Notes: a model not told the origin generated them from the letters alone. Numbered from the stretch's first letter, positions 7,553 through 16,051 are shown. The stretch is 64,000 nucleotides of DNA from Pseudomonas graminis (GCF_001705435.1 NZ_MDEN01000065.1:305268-369267); one strand, 5' to 3'. Translations and numbers: made by a program.

Positions 7553-8428
7553 ATGACTGAGATCTGTTTTAAACAAGTTGATGTGTTCACCGCAGAACGT
7601 TTCATGGGTAATCCTGTTGCTGTTGTCCTGGAGGCGGAAGGCCTTTCTGACGATCAGATGCAACAAATTGCCAACTGGACAAATCTTTCTGAAACCACTT
7701 TCGTCTTGCCCAAAAAGGAGGCTGTCGCTGACTATCGGGTACGCATTTTCACGCCAGGTTCAGAACTGCCCTTCGCAGGGCATCCAACGATCGGTACAGC
7801 TCATGCTCTGCTGGAAGCAGGTGTCATCCACGCTAGCGCTGGCGTCGTCATCCAGGAATGCGGGGTAGGCCTTGTTCGCCTTCACGTCTCGGTAGATAAA
7901 CTAGCAAACCAGGTAATCGCGTTTGAACTGCCTGAAGCTACCATTACGACCCTGCAAGACGCGGAGGTTAGGCAGCTTGAAGCAATTTTGGGAATGCCGG
8001 TGCATGGGCCGCGCCCAGCGCTGGTCGATGTCGGGGCTCGCTGGATCGTTGCACAGCTTCCTGACGCTCGGCAGGTATTGGAAAACCAGCCTGACCTTGA
8101 GCAAATGAAGATTCATAATTTGAAAGCGAGGGCCACAGGGGTCGTGATTTTTGGCAAGCACCAGGACGGCAGTGATGCAGGTGTGGAGGTGCGTGCTTAT
8201 GCACCTGCGTGTGGGGTCAACGAAGATCCGGTGTGTGGTAGCGGCAACGGTGCCATGGCAGCGTTCATTCGAGATACCGGCCAAGCGAGTGATTTCGGAA
8301 CGTCATTACTGGCAAGCCAGGGCGTGAAGGTGAACCGTAGAGGCTTCATACAACTCAGTATCACGGGTGACGTGATAACTGTTGGTGGAAATGCCGTCAC
8401 TTGTATCAGCGGAACAATGTCTATCTGA
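7553..8428 (+). CDS. PhzF-family isomerase/epimerase-like protein
   Basis: This 291-residue protein has two-fold PhzF/diaminopimelate-epimerase architecture. The N-terminal half starts FKQVDVFTAERFMGNPVAVV with the family glutamate at Glu47 (NLSETTF), then FTPGSELPFAGHPTIGTAHAL; the C-terminal half has NEDPVCGSGNGAM. PhzF catalyses an isomerisation in phenazine synthesis, but most relatives are of unknown substrate and no other phz gene is present, so a phenazine role is not supported. AAGGAA lies ahead of ATG 7553, 58 bp after the editing gene, so it is probably the last gene of the cargo operon. Confidence 0.85.
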   Translation: MTEICFKQVDVFTAERFMGNPVAVVLEAEGLSDDQMQQIANWTNLSETTFVLPKKEAVADYRVRIFTPGSELPFAGHPTIGTAHALLEAGVIHASAGVVIQECGVGLVRLHVSVDKLANQVIAFELPEATITTLQDAEVRQLEAILGMPVHGPRPALVDVGARWIVAQLPDARQVLENQPDLEQMKIHNLKARATGVVIFGKHQDGSDAGVEVRAYAPACGVNEDPVCGSGNGAMAAFIRDTGQASDFGTSLLASQGVKVNRRGFIQLSITGDVITVGGNAVTCISGTMSI

Positions 8429-8551
8429 CGCATGCTGTCCGAGCGTCAAGCTATTGCTGACCTGACGCGCTTCTCGACAAACCCCTTAGCCGGTACAACA
8501 AAGCTGACTGCACGAGTCTTCGGTTATCAGTGTGAGAAATACGTTATCGTT

Positions 8552-8589
8552 GGGGAGCCGAGAGAATTCGGAAAAAATCGTACGCTAAG
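8552..8589 (+). repeat. Left terminal inverted repeat of the Tn3-family transposon
   Basis: This 38-bp end begins GGGGAGCCGAGAG and finishes ATCGTACGCTAAG. The last codons of tnpA reach into it; the tnpA stop (8585-8587) lies inside the repeat. It differs from the right end at positions 9 and 11 only. Confidence 0.92.
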
Positions 8590-11551
8590 GCTTTCCGAGC
8601 TGTCGTAACGGCCTGAATTTCCCTTCCTCCAGCTTGCGGCTCTGCCGCCAGACGTAATCGCCGGTCAGGTTAATGTGCTCCCAGCCCAGCGGCGACAGAT
8701 ATTGATACATATCGGTATTCACCGGCTTTCCGGCGTCAGTCAGCCCTTGGGTTGCCCGCTCCAGGTAGACGGTGTTCCACAGCACGATAGCGGCGGTCAC
8801 CAAGTTCAGTCCGCTGGCCCTATAGCGCTGCTGTTCGAAGCTGCGATCCCTGATTTCACCAAGGCGGTTGAAGAACACCGCCCTGGCCAGGGCATTGCGC
8901 GCCTCGCCCTTGTTCAATCCAGCGTGCACGCGACGACGCAACTCGACACTTTGCAGCCAGTCGAGGATAAACAGCGTGCGCTCGATCCGGCCCAGCTCCC
9001 GCAGGGCCACGGCCAGGCCGTTCTGACGTGGATAGCTGCCCAGCTTGCGCAGCATCAACGAGGCAGTGACGGTGCCCTGTTTGATCGACGCGGCCAGACG
9101 CAGAATCTCGTCCCAGTGAGCGCGGACGTGCTTAATGTTCAGCGTGCCGCCGATCATTGGGCGCAGCGTCGGGTAGTCCTGTACGCTCTGCGGGACATAC
9201 AGTTTGGTTTCGCCCAGGTCGCGGATGCGCGGGGCAAAACGAAAGCCCAGCAGATGCATCAGGGCGAAGACATGATCGGTGAAGCCAGCCGTGTCGGTGT
9301 AGTGCTCCTCGATCCGCAGATCCGACTCGTGATACAGCAGACCATCGAGCACATAGGTCGAATCCCGCACTCCGACATTCACCACTCGGGTACTGAACGG
9401 CGCGTACTGATCGGAGATATGGGTATAGAACAGCCGCCCTGGTTCGTTGCCGTATTTCGGGTTGACGTGCCCGGTGCTTTCGCCTCGACCGCCTGCACGG
9501 AAGCGCTGGCCATCGGAGGATGAGGTGGTGCCGTCTCCCCAGTTGGCCGCAAAGGTGTGGTTGAACTGATTGTTGACCAATTCAGCCAGAGCCGCCGAGT
9601 AGGTTTCGTCACGGATGTGCCAGGCTTGCAGCCAAGACAGCTTGGCGTAGGTCATACCCGGACTCGACTCGGCCATTTTCGTCAGCCCAATGTTGATGGC
9701 GTCACCAAGGATTGCTGACAGTAACAGCGTTCGATCCTTGGCCTGAGCACCATCCTTCAGGTGGGTAAAGTGACGGGTGAATCCTGTCCACTCATCCACG
9801 TCCATCAGCAGCTCGGTAATCTTGATGCGCGGTAGTAGCTGACTGGTCTTGTCGATCAGCGCCTGGGCGGTGACCGGTACTGCCGCATCCAGCGGCGTGA
9901 TCTTCAGTCCGGACTCTGTGAGGATCGCGTCGGGGAGTTCATTGTCCTTGGCCAGCTTGGCGACGGTCGCCAGTTGCTGCTCTAGCAGCTGCAAGCGCTC
10001 CTCTAGGTACTGGTCGCTGTTGGGATTGGTCGCCAATGGCAGCGCCTGTTCCTTCTTGAGCGCGGCAAACTTCGCGGGCGGCAGCAGGTAATCTTCAAAG
10101 TCACGAAACTGCCGTGAGCCCTTGACCCAAATGTCGCCGGAACGCAGCGCGTTTTTCAGTTCAGACAAGGCGCAGATTTCGTAAAAACGCCGGTCAATGC
10201 CTTCCGGCGTGATCACCAGCGGTTTCCAGCGCGGCTTGATGAACGCAGTTGGTGCGTCCGATGGCACCTTGCGCAGGTTGTCTGCGTTCATCTCGCGCAG
10301 CTGCTGGATGGCATCCAGCACACGTTGAGCTGCCGGTGCGGCCCGGAGTTGAAGCACCTCCAGAAAGGCTGGAGTGTAGCGGCGCAGAGTATTGAAGTTT
10401 TCGCTGACCAGGTGCAAATGGTCGAAGGTTTCGGGACGGGCCAGTAGCTCGGCGTCGGTCACACTCTGGGCGAATTCGTCCCAGGGGATGACCGCCTCGA
10501 TGGCGGCGAACGGATCGCCACCGGTAGTTTTGGCCTCCAGCAAGGCCTGACCTATCTTCGAGTACAAGCGAACCTTGTCGTTGATCGCCTTGCCCTGTTT
10601 CTGAAATTGCTGCTGATGCTTGTTCTTGGCGCTGCTGAACAGCTTGACTAGGATGCGGTCGTGTAGATCCACCAGTTCATCGGTCACTGTCGCGGTGCTT
10701 TCCAGCACCACGGCAACCAAGGTGGCGTAGCGCCGTTCGTTCTCGAACTTGCCAAGATCCTGCGGCGTCATCTGCCCACCTTCGCGGGCAAGCTTGAGCA
10801 AGCGGTTCTGGTGGATATGCCGGTCGAGCCCTTCGGGCAGGGCCACCAGTTGAAAAATCTTCAGCCGCTCGATGTGCTCCATCATGTGCCGCGAATTCGG
10901 TTTCAACGGTGACTGCCGTAGCCAGGTCAACCAGGTACTATTGCTGCCTGTCTTGATGGTCAGCAGTTCGTCGAGTTTGTTGCGATGCTGCTGGCTTAGC
11001 GGCTCGATCAAAGCACGGTAGATCCTCCGGTTCGCTCGCGCCACTGCTTCGGAGCAGGCCCGGTCGATCACCGTCAGGGTCGGCAAAATCCGCCGTTGCT
11101 GACGCAGACTCTCCAGAGCCTGCCCAGCCAGTAACAAACCTTTGTCGGTCTGCTGGGCCAGGTTGGTCAGCTCACGTACCAGGGCGCGAAAGTCTGACAG
11201 CCCGAACGGCAACAAGCCCAGGTAGGTTCGCAACTCCTGGGCATGTTCACGGCGGGTGACATCGCGCTCACCGTACTTCGCCCAGCTTTCGGGCGCAGCC
11301 TGAACCTGTCGTGCCACCCACTCAATGACCGGATCTGGCAGCACGCTGTCGCTGGACAGCGCGTAACCGGGGTAGCGCAGCAGGCAGAGTTGCACGGCAA
11401 AGCCGAGACGATTGGCATCACCCCGTCGCTGACGGATCAGCGACAGGTCGGACTCGTTGAAGGTGTAATAGCGGATCAGATCGTCCTGGCTTTCCGGCAG
11501 CGCAAGCAAAGTCTCGCGCTCAGAAGCCGAGAGTATCGAGCGACGGGGCAT
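8585..11551 (-). CDS. tnpA: Tn3-family transposase TnpA
   Basis: This 988-residue transposase is the full length seen for Tn21, Tn501 and Tn1721. It opens MPRRSILSASERETLLALP, and the DDE catalytic half includes LSWLQAWHIRDETYSAAL, FRAGGRGESTGHVNPKYG and FAPRIRDLGETKLY, all typical of the family. It cuts at the 38-bp ends and drives replicative transposition through a cointegrate. The frame is uninterrupted. The damaged tnpR lies 3 bp upstream on the same strand, so the two genes were originally one transcript. With resolvase dead, transposition would be expected to leave unresolved cointegrates. Confidence 0.95.
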   Translation of the reverse strand: MPRRSILSASERETLLALPESQDDLIRYYTFNESDLSLIRQRRGDANRLGFAVQLCLLRYPGYALSSDSVLPDPVIEWVARQVQAAPESWAKYGERDVTRREHAQELRTYLGLLPFGLSDFRALVRELTNLAQQTDKGLLLAGQALESLRQQRRILPTLTVIDRACSEAVARANRRIYRALIEPLSQQHRNKLDELLTIKTGSNSTWLTWLRQSPLKPNSRHMMEHIERLKIFQLVALPEGLDRHIHQNRLLKLAREGGQMTPQDLGKFENERRYATLVAVVLESTATVTDELVDLHDRILVKLFSSAKNKHQQQFQKQGKAINDKVRLYSKIGQALLEAKTTGGDPFAAIEAVIPWDEFAQSVTDAELLARPETFDHLHLVSENFNTLRRYTPAFLEVLQLRAAPAAQRVLDAIQQLREMNADNLRKVPSDAPTAFIKPRWKPLVITPEGIDRRFYEICALSELKNALRSGDIWVKGSRQFRDFEDYLLPPAKFAALKKEQALPLATNPNSDQYLEERLQLLEQQLATVAKLAKDNELPDAILTESGLKITPLDAAVPVTAQALIDKTSQLLPRIKITELLMDVDEWTGFTRHFTHLKDGAQAKDRTLLLSAILGDAINIGLTKMAESSPGMTYAKLSWLQAWHIRDETYSAALAELVNNQFNHTFAANWGDGTTSSSDGQRFRAGGRGESTGHVNPKYGNEPGRLFYTHISDQYAPFSTRVVNVGVRDSTYVLDGLLYHESDLRIEEHYTDTAGFTDHVFALMHLLGFRFAPRIRDLGETKLYVPQSVQDYPTLRPMIGGTLNIKHVRAHWDEILRLAASIKQGTVTASLMLRKLGSYPRQNGLAVALRELGRIERTLFILDWLQSVELRRRVHAGLNKGEARNALARAVFFNRLGEIRDRSFEQQRYRASGLNLVTAAIVLWNTVYLERATQGLTDAGKPVNTDMYQYLSPLGWEHINLTGDYVWRQSRKLEEGKFRPLRQLGKP

Positions 11552-11554
11552 GTA

Positions 11555-12104
11555 TCAGTCATCCGTGCGTAGGTACTGGTAAAGGGTTTCCCTACTTATA
11601 CCGAACTCACGGGCTAGCTGGGCCTTTGGTTCACCGACAGCGGCCCGTTGCCGGACTGCGACAGTCTGTTCGTCGGACAGGGCTTTTTTACGAGCCCGGT
11701 AACCGCCGCGTTGCTTGGCCTGGGCGATTCGCTCGCGAATGAGCGCTCGCTCGAACTCGGCGAAGGCTCCCATGACCGACAGCATCAGGTTGGCCATCGG
11801 CGAATCCCCTCCCGTGAATACCAGCCCTTCCTTCTAAAACTCGATACGCACGCCGCGCTTGGTCATTTTTTTGCACCAGGCGGCGCAGGTCATCCAGGTT
11901 GCGGGCCAAGTGATCCATGCTGTGTACCACGACCGTATCACCTTCACGGACGAAGCCAAGCATGGCCTCCGGTTACGGACGCTGGGTATCCTTGGCAGAG
12001 GCCTTGTCGGTGAACAGTTTGTTCACCTCGTTTTGTTTCAGCTGACATTTCGGGTTCTGTTCGTAGCTGTTGACCCGGACATAGCCGATACGTTGCCCCT
12101 GCAA
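11555..12104 (-). pseudogene. tnpR: Serine resolvase TnpR, inactivated
   Basis: Reading the reverse strand from TTG 12104 gives QGQRIGYVRVNSYEQNP, the N-terminus of a Tn501/Tn21-type resolvase, but the catalytic Ser of RVSS is Asn. Further damage is visible: a stop within QRP*PEA at about 11970, an extra base in an A-run near 11869 that shifts the frame after LDDLRRLVQ, a TAG in place of the residue after RIEF, and a short deletion in the RERQREGIA region. The C-terminal HTH (AQLAREFGISRETLYQYL) is still readable and ends at 11555. The product cannot be a working resolvase. Confidence 0.85.
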
Positions 12105-12130
12105 GGGGCCTCCCTAGGCTATGTAGATGA

Positions 12131-12305
12131 ACTTACAGCAGCACCTACCACGCTGCTGACCAATCCGCGCATTGGCGAACGACTAGAAGAGTTCGAACCA
12201 AGGGATGTACGCCGAATTCAGATCGGCCAATACGAGATGCGTTACGAGATAGTGGATTCCACTATCTACCTGCTGCGCCTGTGGCACACCCGCGAAGACC
12301 GATAG
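12131..12305 (+). pseudogene. ParE/RelE-type toxin remnant of the transposon
   Basis: The forward strand encodes LLTNPRIGERLEEFEP, DVRRIQIGQYEMRYEI and IYLLRLWHTREDR before a TAG stop, the C-terminal half of a ParE/RelE-family toxin. No start or N-terminal half is present, and the decayed tnpR begins immediately upstream on the other strand. In Tn3-family elements such toxin-antitoxin pairs sit beside the res site (established knowledge). Here a deletion has removed res, the antitoxin and the front of the toxin. Confidence 0.75.
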
Positions 12306-12366
12306 GTTTTGGCTGGGCCAGGAACGGAACACATCAAACTGGCGAGCCTATGACTGATCGGAAAAC

Positions 12367-12404
12367 CTTAGCGTACGATTTTTTCCGAATTCTGTAGGCT
12401 CCCC
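12367..12404 (-). repeat. Right terminal inverted repeat of the Tn3-family transposon
   Basis: This is the 38-bp right end, the inverted copy of 8552-8589 with two mismatches. Its outermost CC supplies the first two bases of a Pro codon in the frame of the interrupted catalase gene at 12403. Confidence 0.92.
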
Positions 12405-12906
12405 ATGGACAGCCGCCTACATCGATACCATCGGTGAACCGACGGCGGACTTCCGTTCGAACATCGCCGCCGAAGCACGGGCGAAGATCGTCTACGAACG
12501 CCTGATGAACGTGACCACCGATCCAGGCATCAAGGACGCCCTGGGCTTCCTGATGACCCGTGAAATCGCGCATCAGATTTCCTTCGAGAAAGCGTTGCAT
12601 TCGATTCAGCCGAACTTCCCCCAAGGCAAGCTGCCAGGCATGCCAGAGTTCTCCCGGACTTACTTCAGCATGTCCAACGGCGAGCCGAACGTGCGTGGGC
12701 CGTGGAACAGCGACGCTGATTTCGAATACGTCGAGAATCCAAAGCCGGCAGTCGATGGGGGCGACGGTACCGCTTCTGTCACGTTGAGCGAGGACGATTC
12801 GGTGACGCTGACCATGATGAAAGAGCGGCTGAAGTCCGATCTGGAAGCCGACCCTATGACCGGTGCTGACCTCGGGTCGGGCCTGGCTCAGGGCAAAGCC
12901 GAGTAA
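12403..12906 (+). pseudogene. Manganese catalase, 5'-truncated by the transposon
   Basis: The open frame directly after the transposon end reads PWTAAYIDTIGEPTADF, then AEARAKIVYERLMNVT, EIAHQISFEKAL and GKLPGMPEFSRTYFSMSNG, which is the C-terminal part of a dinuclear-manganese catalase (H2O2 to water and oxygen). Helix residues E-x-x-H (EIAHQ) of the second metal half are present, but the first about 100-120 residues with the other metal ligands are missing and not found anywhere in the window. It cannot make a complete enzyme. The C-terminus (GLAQGKAE) is intact. Confidence 0.88.
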
Positions 12907-12984
12907 ACCGAGACGGGCTGGGCCGGTACGTAGCGGCCCCGCCAGACAGTGTCATCAATGCCAGGTACAGCATGGAGGTCTCTG

Positions 12985-13191
12985 ATGAACAAGCCATTGG
13001 AAGATTCAACCCTCAACGAAGTCAGCGAGTTGTTCAGCGACAACGCCAAGCTCGACTTCACGTCATGTGTAACCCGTTTTGAAGCAGAAGCGGCAACGCT
13101 GGGGCGCGGGTTCAGAACGGCGTTGTTTGTTCAGCAATTCAAGGCGGGACTGCTGCCCAAATCCGTCAAAGGGGTTGAGAGACTCCATTAA
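12985..13191 (+). CDS. Small hypothetical protein
   Basis: This is a 68-residue acidic-to-neutral protein (MNKPLEDSTLNEVSELFSDN) with no membrane segment and no motif I recognise. GGAGGT sits 5 bp upstream of ATG 12985; an ATG at 12949 in frame lacks such a site. It lies 78 bp after the catalase remnant and is followed by a strong terminator, so it may once have been co-transcribed with the catalase. Confidence 0.55.
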   Translation: MNKPLEDSTLNEVSELFSDNAKLDFTSCVTRFEAEAATLGRGFRTALFVQQFKAGLLPKSVKGVERLH

Positions 13192-13271
13192 CGCTCGGGG
13201 TTTCTGTGGGTGGTTTCGCAGAACCATCCGCTGGCTGGACGGCTTCATCCCGCTATAACTCCATCGATTTT

Positions 13272-13294
13272 GCCCGCGAAAGCGGGCTTTTTTT
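13272..13294 (+). terminator. Rho-independent terminator
   Basis: GCCCGC and GCGGGC form a 6-bp GC stem over a GAAA tetraloop, followed by seven T. It ends the catalase/small-protein transcript and separates it from the kaiC-like gene. Confidence 0.9.
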
Positions 13295-13463
13295 GTCGCT
13301 GCCGAGGGGACCGAATGGGATACCTGCTCAGCAACTGCACGCCGTGCAATCCGCAACGTTGCGACGGGCTGGACTGATCCGCGATTACCCGCCACTGTAT
13401 TGGCCTTCGCGCGTGAGCAATGCGTATTTTCAGGCCTGATGCACATCAGGAGAGGGAGCAGAT

Positions 13464-14852
13464 TTGAATCAGCTAAAACGCCTTGAAAGCGGGATCAAGG
13501 GCTTCGACGCAGTGCTCAAAGGAGGCCTTGTTGCGGGCGCGTCATACATCATTCAAGGACGGCCGGGGTCGGGCAAGACGATTCTCGCCAACCAGGTGGG
13601 GTTCAACCACGTCCGCCAAAACGGCCGCGTGCTGTTCGCAACGTTGCTCGCCGAACCCCACGACCGGCTGTTTCATTTCCTCTCGACCCTGAGCTTCTTT
13701 GATCGCGGCGCGGTAGGCCAGAGTATCCAGTTCGTCAGCGCGTTCGACACCCTCGAGAACGACGGGCTGCACGAAGTGGTCAAGTTGCTGCGCCGCGAGA
13801 TCAGCCGCCAGCATTCCAGCCTACTGATACTGGACGGGCTGCTCAACGCGCGCTCCAGGGCAGAAACGCCGCTGGACACCAAGCAGTTCATCTCCGAGCT
13901 GCAGGGGCATGCCGCATTCGCCGGTTGCACGGTGCTGTTCCTCACCAGTTCGCAACTCGACGATGGCAGTCCCGAGCACACCATGGTCGACGGCGTGATC
14001 GAGATGGGCGAAGACATGGTCGGCTCGCGCACGGTGCGGCGCATCAAGATGCGCAAGACCCGAGGCAGTGGCGCGATCCCTGGCGCCCATGAATTCGAGA
14101 TCAACGAGCAGGGCATTTCCATCTACCCGCGCCTGGAATGCATGCTCACCCGCACCGGCGCCATGCCCGAACATCCCCATTCCCTACTGAGCAGCGGCAT
14201 CGACGGGCTGGACGCCCACATCGGTGGCGGTCTGGTTCGCTCTTCGGTGACCCTGATCATGGGCCCTTCTGGCGCGGGAAAGACGTCCTTGGGCATTCAG
14301 TTTCTGGGCGGCTGCTCGGCACAGGAGCCCGGGCTGTACTTCGGCTTTCACGAGTCGCCGCAGCGGGCCATGAGCAAAGCGCGTTCTCTCGGAAAGGACT
14401 TCGCCGCGCTGGAAGCGTCGGGGGCGCTGCACATCGTCTGGACGCCGGCCTCGGCGGGTCTGATTGATCGGGTCTGTTACGACTTGCTCGACCGGGTAGA
14501 GCGGCTGCAGATCAAGCGTGTGTTCATCGACAGCCTGAATGCCCTGAGCCGCACGGCCGCCGATCAGAGTCGGGTGCTGGACGTTCTGGACACCTTGCTC
14601 AGCGAACTTCGCGGCCGGGGCGTTACGGTGATGGCGGCATGGGAAGCCCATCGGTTGTTCGACGAGCGTGCAAACCTCCCGACACCGGATGTCTCCGGCG
14701 TGGTGGATAACCTGCTGCTCGTCCAATTCGTGCAGCATCGGACTGAACTTCAGCGGCAGATTTCTATTCTGAAGATCAGAGACAATGCCTACGATCCCTC
14801 GCCACTTGAAGTCGTGATGAGCAACGCTGGAATCACCATGAAGAAGGTCTGA
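13464..14852 (+). CDS. KaiC-like tandem RecA-fold ATPase
   Basis: This 462-residue cytoplasmic protein has two KaiC domains. Walker A motifs are at residues 32-39 (GRPGSGKT) and 267-274 (GPSGAGKT); Walker B aspartates are in SLLILDGLL and RVFIDSLNAL. Where cyanobacterial KaiC has paired catalytic glutamates, this protein keeps one in each half (LLAEPHD, FHESPQ). The start is TTG 13464, preceded by AGGAGAGGGAG. No kaiA or kaiB is nearby; a stand-alone response regulator follows 92 bp downstream. KaiC/REC pairings in non-cyanobacteria are linked to signalling or stress rather than a proven clock (family knowledge). Confidence 0.88.
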   Translation: MNQLKRLESGIKGFDAVLKGGLVAGASYIIQGRPGSGKTILANQVGFNHVRQNGRVLFATLLAEPHDRLFHFLSTLSFFDRGAVGQSIQFVSAFDTLENDGLHEVVKLLRREISRQHSSLLILDGLLNARSRAETPLDTKQFISELQGHAAFAGCTVLFLTSSQLDDGSPEHTMVDGVIEMGEDMVGSRTVRRIKMRKTRGSGAIPGAHEFEINEQGISIYPRLECMLTRTGAMPEHPHSLLSSGIDGLDAHIGGGLVRSSVTLIMGPSGAGKTSLGIQFLGGCSAQEPGLYFGFHESPQRAMSKARSLGKDFAALEASGALHIVWTPASAGLIDRVCYDLLDRVERLQIKRVFIDSLNALSRTAADQSRVLDVLDTLLSELRGRGVTVMAAWEAHRLFDERANLPTPDVSGVVDNLLLVQFVQHRTELQRQISILKIRDNAYDPSPLEVVMSNAGITMKKV

Positions 14853-14855
14853 GAT

Positions 14856-14945
14856 ATGCGATTCGCAACGTGGGGGTGGCCAGAGCCGTTGAGTTGCCTG
14901 ACCAGGCGCCAGACCCTCGCGACGTCGTGGGAAGTGACCCTCTGA
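14856..14945 (+). other. Possible 29-codon leader ORF coupled to the response regulator
   Basis: An ATG 3 bp after the kaiC-like stop opens a 29-codon frame (MRFATWGWPEPLS...) that ends in TGA at 14943-14945, overlapping the ATG of the response regulator (TGATG). Such overlap usually means translational coupling. It has no recognisable product and no strong ribosome site, so it may be fortuitous. Confidence 0.25.
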
Positions 14946-15310
14946 TGCCGACCATTCTGATCATCGACGACGAATACCTGATTGCCGACATCCTCAGCTT
15001 TGCGCTGGAGGACGAAGGCTTTCATACGGTCGTCGCCGGCAGCGGAAGCAAAGCGCTGGCCATTCTTGACCGCGAGCGCCCCGACCTGATCATCACCGAT
15101 TTCATGATGCCGGGCATGACCGGTCTGGAACTTGCCCAGACGATCAAGTCCCGTCAGGTGCATATGGCGACGCCGATCATGCTCATGAGTGGCGCGCAGG
15201 CCTATATGGGGACCGAGCGGCCGGATTTGTTTGATGAGGTGATTGAAAAGCCCTTCGACATCGATCAGGTCATCGGCAAGATCCACGCTCTGTTTCAAGC
15301 CCGCCTGTAA
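14945..15310 (+). CDS. Stand-alone response regulator receiver protein
   Basis: This 121-residue single REC domain has the acidic pair in LIIDDEY, the phospho-acceptor Asp in DLIITDFMMPGMTG, the switch Ser in MLMSGAQ and the conserved Lys in VIEKPFD. There is no output domain. ATG 14945 is chosen because homology starts there; a GTG at 14870 in the same frame would add an unlikely 25-residue extension. It sits directly downstream of the kaiC-like gene, which suggests that the two work together. The cognate kinase is not in the window. Confidence 0.85.
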   Translation: MPTILIIDDEYLIADILSFALEDEGFHTVVAGSGSKALAILDRERPDLIITDFMMPGMTGLELAQTIKSRQVHMATPIMLMSGAQAYMGTERPDLFDEVIEKPFDIDQVIGKIHALFQARL

Positions 15311-15409
15311 GCCCGTTCATAAGTTGGCCTCGCTCGATCGTTATTACCGTTGAACGAATCGGATCAGGGCAGGGTCGATACTGATAACGCTTACAAGATG
15401 GGCAGCGCA

Positions 15410-15739
15410 ATGAATACCTGGTACAGCAAATCGTTGGGTGAAGGCACCGTTGTCTACCGCCGCCTGCGCGTGTTAAACGAACTTCGCCATCAGATTTGTC
15501 CCGATGCGTCGTGCCCTTATTCGCTTTACATGGACGCCCTGACCGCGGAAACCATCGTTTTGTTTGAGCACGACCAGATGGTGCTGGCCACTGCCTTTGG
15601 TGCACTTCCTTCTGGGCAGCCTCACATCAACGGGGTCCGCCTGATCAACCTTGAATACAGCCCGCTGCCTGTCACGCTCCAAAGTGCACAAATCTTCAGC
15701 ACCCCACGTTCCCACACACAACCCTCGGTTCTACGCTGA
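15410..15739 (+). CDS. Hypothetical protein
   Basis: The product is about 109 residues (from MNTWYSKSLGEG), without signal peptide or membrane helices, with a CPDASC pair of cysteines near the middle. I do not recognise a family. The frame is open from 15350, and ATG 15398 is an alternative start; neither has a strong ribosome site. It lies on the strand of the kaiC-like/response-regulator genes but 99 bp away. Confidence 0.5.
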   Translation: MNTWYSKSLGEGTVVYRRLRVLNELRHQICPDASCPYSLYMDALTAETIVLFEHDQMVLATAFGALPSGQPHINGVRLINLEYSPLPVTLQSAQIFSTPRSHTQPSVLR

Positions 15740-15850
15740 TTATCGTGCGTAATGACCATGCCCTTGAATGTTCAAACTGATCATCAATGTGAGCAGGTTC
15801 CAGTCTGAACAGCTCGGTTGATTGTCGGTGTTGCCCGCAGGAGAATCATA

Positions 15851-16024
15851 ATGGCCGTGGCCGTCGTCAGACTGGAAGGTGAAGACATCCCACTTGAACA
15901 CCGGCAGTCCGGTGCAACTGCGGTCTTCCGCGTCAAGGATGAGGAGGGCGCCGAACTGTACTTTGAAGATGAAGTTGAAGCGGCCAAGTCGGCCGTCGAG
16001 CTCAGCAATGCCGAGCAGTCCTGA
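15851..16024 (+). CDS. Small hypothetical protein
   Basis: This 57-residue very acidic protein (MAVAVVRLEGEDIPL; then DEEGAELYFEDEVEAA) reads like one small folded beta/alpha unit. AGGAG lies 8 bp before ATG 15851, a convincing start; an upstream in-frame start at 15818 has none. No family recognised. Confidence 0.55.
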   Translation: MAVAVVRLEGEDIPLEHRQSGATAVFRVKDEEGAELYFEDEVEAAKSAVELSNAEQS

Positions 16025-16051
16025 GTCGTTAGTGGCTCTGGTTATGTGCAC

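Larger units (their letters stand above)
8552..12404. mobile_element. Tn3-family transposon of the Tn21/Tn1721 type with decayed resolvase
   Basis: The 3853-bp element is bounded by 38-bp terminal inverted repeats (8552-8589 and 12367-12404, 36 of 38 identical) with the GGGGAGCC outer and TACGCTAAG inner ends of the Tn21/Tn1721 subgroup. It carries tnpA (988 aa, intact), a tnpR with several inactivating changes, and the 3' end of a ParE/RelE-like toxin gene. The flanking 5-mers, TCGTT on the left and ATGGA on the right, do not match, so this is not a simple insertion with its target duplication. The right end interrupts a manganese catalase gene whose front part is not found to the left. Confidence 0.9.

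Noticed and set aside
7553..8428. Phenazine biosynthesis assignment for the PhzF-like gene
   Set aside because: No other phz genes are present, and most PhzF relatives do not make phenazines.
8675..9523. Plus-strand 282-codon frame
   Set aside because: It lies entirely antisense to intact tnpA and has no recognisable product or ribosome site.
13464..14852. Circadian clock function for the KaiC-like protein
   Set aside because: No KaiA or KaiB in the window, and one of two catalytic glutamates is changed in each half; only the fold is supported.
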